Assembly: GCA_002361655.1 (NCBI GenBank)
Contig: DETM01000031.1
Span: 89,199-95,552, forward strand
Direction: 5' to 3'
Origin: Prevotella sp. UBA3288
GTDB lineage: Bacteria > Bacteroidota > Bacteroidia > Bacteroidales > Bacteroidaceae
Length of the DNA stretch: 6,354 nucleotides
The position numbers and the translations under genes were made by a program. This document shows positions 5,568 through 6,354 of the stretch, one piece after another. Under the pieces are notes generated by a model. The model did not search any database. It was given only the letters and a program-made list of their open reading frames with translations, and was not told the origin of the DNA. Positions within the stretch are counted from its first letter, which is position 1, and every line of letters starts with the position of its first letter.

Positions 5568-6354
5568 CAGCAGGACGTGAAGTTTCAGACGGCCTGCCAC
5601 CCGGAGGACGTGAAACACTATGACACGCCGACGCTGCGCGACCGCTTCGTCATGGAGAAAGTGATGGAGGCCGACAAGATTCATCTCACCTACTCGCACT
5701 ACGACCGCTTCATCTTCGGCGGTGCCATGCCTGTGACGAAAGACCTGAAACTGGAGAACTTCCCCGAACTGGGCCTCGATGTCGACCCCGGCATCAAAGA
5801 CAAGTATTTCCTCTATAACCGTGAACTCGGCGTGGTGAACTGCGGCGAGGGCGACGGCTGGGTCATCGTCGACGGCAAGGAGTATGCCCTGTCGCCCAAG
5901 GAGGCCCTCTACATCGGTCGCGGCCACATCGGCAAGGACAAGGACGTGAACAAGGAGGTGCTCTTCCGCTCGAAGGATGCACAGAAACCCGCCAAGTTCT
6001 ACCTGAACTCGGCTACGGCCCATCAGCACTACAAGACACAGTGGATCACCCTCGACGGCCGCAAGGGTTCGCTGAAGGCTGCCGTGTGGGGCCCCGTGGG
6101 TTCGCTGGAGGAGTGCAACAACCGCACCGTCTATAAACTCATTGTCAACGACGTGCTGGAAGAAGGCCCCTGCCAGTTGCAACTCGGTCTGACCCAACTC
6201 AACCCCGGTGCTGCCTGGAACACCATGCCACCCCACACCCACGGCCGCCGTATCGAGGCTTACTACTATTTCAACCTGCCCGAGGAGCAGACCATCGCCC
6301 ACATCATGGGTGAGCCCCAGGAGAGCCGTGTGGTCTGGCTGCACAACGAGCAGG
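5505..6354 (+). CDS. kduI: 5-dehydro-4-deoxy-D-glucuronate isomerase (KduI) with signal peptide, C-terminus cut by window edge
   Basis: KduI interconverts 5-dehydro-4-deoxy-D-glucuronate and 3-deoxy-D-glycero-2,5-hexodiulosonate in breakdown of pectin and glycosaminoglycan uronates. I read 283 codons from ATG 5505. Family motifs are [60 protein letters not shown] and [16 protein letters not shown]. His244, His246 and Glu251 match three zinc ligands of the cupin site; the fourth (His245 in E. coli) would lie just past the edge. Residues 1-21 form a signal peptide, so the protein is predicted periplasmic, unlike classical KduI. No Met between codon 4 and the conserved RFVMEKV region offers a cytoplasmic start. 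It starts 7 bp after the gatC-like stop, without its own promoter, and is probably co-transcribed. Confidence 0.93.
   Translation, partial: MKKMKFVLSVALCSITLASYAQQDVKFQTACHPEDVKHYDTPTLRDRFVMEKVMEADKIHLTYSHYDRFIFGGAMPVTKDLKLENFPELGLDVDPGIKDKYFLYNRELGVVNCGEGDGWVIVDGKEYALSPKEALYIGRGHIGKDKDVNKEVLFRSKDAQKPAKFYLNSATAHQHYKTQWITLDGRKGSLKAAVWGPVGSLEECNNRTVYKLIVNDVLEEGPCQLQLGLTQLNPGAAWNTMPPHTHGRRIEAYYYFNLPEEQTIAHIMGEPQESRVVWLHNEQ

Noticed and set aside
5544..6344. 266-codon minus-strand open frame opposite kduI
   Set aside because: The sense frame is a clear KduI with zinc ligands. The antisense product is a Val/Leu/His-rich shadow.

Overview
The window looks like chromosomal DNA of a Bacteroidales bacterium, probably Prevotella or a close relative. 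Three things point there: a fused MurF-alanine racemase protein, a large single-chain PurL, and promoters of the Bacteroidetes type (TAnnTTTG at -7) in AT-rich gaps beside GC-rich genes with weak Shine-Dalgarno sites. The genus is an inference from general resemblance.

Layout. (1) Positions 1-1177, minus strand: the N-terminal 392 residues of PurL (purine synthesis), running off the left edge. It carries an in-frame block of nine 9-bp repeats. (2) Positions 1178-1375: a divergent intergenic region with three exact copies of the 12-mer TTCGTACCTTTG, a perfect 18-bp inverted repeat, and an AT-rich heptad repeat in the loop. (3) Positions 1376-3958, plus strand: a MurF-Alr fusion of 860 residues that makes D-alanine and adds D-Ala-D-Ala to the peptidoglycan precursor. 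Each half has a low-complexity in-frame insert, and the one in the racemase half is built on a GC-rich hairpin. (4) Positions 3959-4054: a short gap with a promoter-like -7 box and a small dyad. (5) Positions 4055-5497 and 5505-6354, plus strand, 7 bp apart: a membrane protein of the PTS galactitol IIC (GatC) family, then KduI, 5-dehydro-4-deoxy-D-glucuronate isomerase, cut by the right edge. This KduI has a clear N-terminal signal peptide, although the well-studied enzymes are cytoplasmic.

How the genes fit together. PurL and MurF-Alr are housekeeping genes. The gatC-like/kduI pair looks like the start of a catabolic operon for unsaturated uronates, the products of polysaccharide lyases plus unsaturated glucuronyl hydrolases. 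The proposed novelty is that the isomerase works in the periplasm and its product is taken up by a IIC-type permease working without visible PTS partners. A second theme is that three protein segments within about 3.1 kb (PurL, the MurF half, the Alr half) each carry a repeat-derived peptide insert.
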